From Dysgonamonadaceae bacterium (lineage in GTDB: Bacteria > Bacteroidota > Bacteroidia > Bacteroidales > Dysgonomonadaceae), in contig JAIRUA010000018.1 of assembly GCA_031254645.1 (NCBI GenBank), positions 58,801 through 122,800 on the forward strand: a stretch of DNA of 64,000 nucleotides, written 5' to 3'. Below are positions 63,826 to 64,000 of this stretch, piece after piece. The translations under genes and the position numbers were made by a program. Position 1 is the stretch's first letter, and each line of letters starts with the position of its first letter. The notes beneath the pieces were generated by a model. The model did no database searches and was not told the origin of the DNA. It saw only the letters and a list, made by a program, of their open reading frames with translations.

Positions 63826-64000
63826 TCAATAACTACATTTTTTCAATATTTCAATTATCTGTTTAGGATGTGTAATAAAGTTCTTACACCCATTTTCTTT
63901 GAGAGAAACCTCCTCTTTGCTTCCCCATAAACAACAATAATGTTTAATATTCGCACCAGTTGCCGCTTTAAAATCATTCAAACTATCTCCAAACGACAAT
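63826..64000 (-). CDS. HAD-family hydrolase, C-terminal fragment
   Basis: The minus-strand frame is open from the window edge to a TGA at 63826-63828, giving 57 residues. It reads LSFGDSLNDFKAATGAN (the HAD motif IV GDSxxD) then HYCCLWGSKEEV (typical of phosphoglycolate-phosphatase-like HADs) and FITHPKQIIEILKK. This is the C-terminus of a HAD phosphatase, substrate unknown. It converges on the tRNA. Confidence 0.75.
   Translation of the reverse strand, partial: LSFGDSLNDFKAATGANIKHYCCLWGSKEEVSLKENGCKNFITHPKQIIEILKKCSY

Noticed and set aside
1..64000. Insertion sequences, prophage, integrase/att sites or replication origin
   Set aside because: No transposase, integrase, phage structural gene, DnaA-box cluster or long direct repeats were seen.

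Overview
The window looks like a chromosome segment from the phylum Bacteroidota, most likely order Bacteroidales. Three things point there. The housekeeping synteny ftsX - DUF3098 - uppP - truB - queA - folK is familiar from Bacteroidales. Several families are typical of the phylum (TamL-type Omp85 lipoprotein next to TamB, 790-aa MacB/FtsX-like permease, DUF3316, long-form ParC). Promoters match the phylum's TTTG (-33) / TAnnTTTG (-7) consensus. The DNA is AT-rich. No insertion sequence, prophage or CRISPR array was seen.

Layout. 1-4.7 kb: end of tamB, a TamL-like assembly factor and a secreted M28 peptidase. 4.8-11.4 kb (minus strand): a FtsX/MacB-type permease behind a probable sigma-54 promoter, then recG, glyA and an HU gene. 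11.7-37.8 kb: a continuous minus-strand surface-polysaccharide locus. In transcription order it holds wza, wzz, wecC, wecB, rmlA, rmlB, wzx, a sugar aminotransferase, acetyltransferases, glycosyltransferases, wzy, a bi-domain oxidoreductase, a heparinase-like lyase, a WbuB-like transferase, pglC/pglD/pglE-like genes, a hipBA toxin-antitoxin pair, wbuC, a sugar mutarotase and a nucleotidyltransferase-GHMP kinase fusion. One clear promoter stands ahead of wza. 37.9-44.2 kb (minus): folK, queA, truB, uppP, DUF3098, ftsX, asnA, sodB. 44.5-49.8 kb (plus): an MntA/HepT pair overlapping a His/Cys-rich secreted protein gene and a CusA/CusB heavy-metal efflux pair. 49.8-53.7 kb: CDGSH protein, outer-membrane protein, CDF transporter, M48 lipoprotein. 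53.9-61.6 kb (plus): parC, DUF3316, patB/malY, slyD, cation:proton antiporter. 61.7-64 kb: aspS, tRNA-Pro(TGG) and the end of a HAD hydrolase.

The polysaccharide genes predict a Wzx/Wzy-dependent glycan. Nucleotide sugars suggested are UDP-ManNAcA (wecB, wecC), a bacillosamine-type UDP-diamino sugar (pglE, pglD; the 4,6-dehydratase is not in the window) and a dTDP-4-amino-6-deoxy sugar (rmlA, rmlB and a VioA-like aminotransferase; rmlC and rmlD are absent). PglC would start the chain on undecaprenyl phosphate, which UppP, encoded nearby, helps recycle.

The most unusual material: (i) intergenic inverted repeats built from short iterated words, often mirroring the 3' end of a flanking gene; (ii) the nucleotidyltransferase-GHMP kinase fusion coupled to a mutarotase; (iii) toxin-antitoxin pairs placed inside the polysaccharide and efflux gene clusters, one with a probable poly-T frameshift at the toxin start; (iv) a sigma-54 promoter with paired upstream palindromes. 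I could not run database searches, so family names rest on motif recognition.
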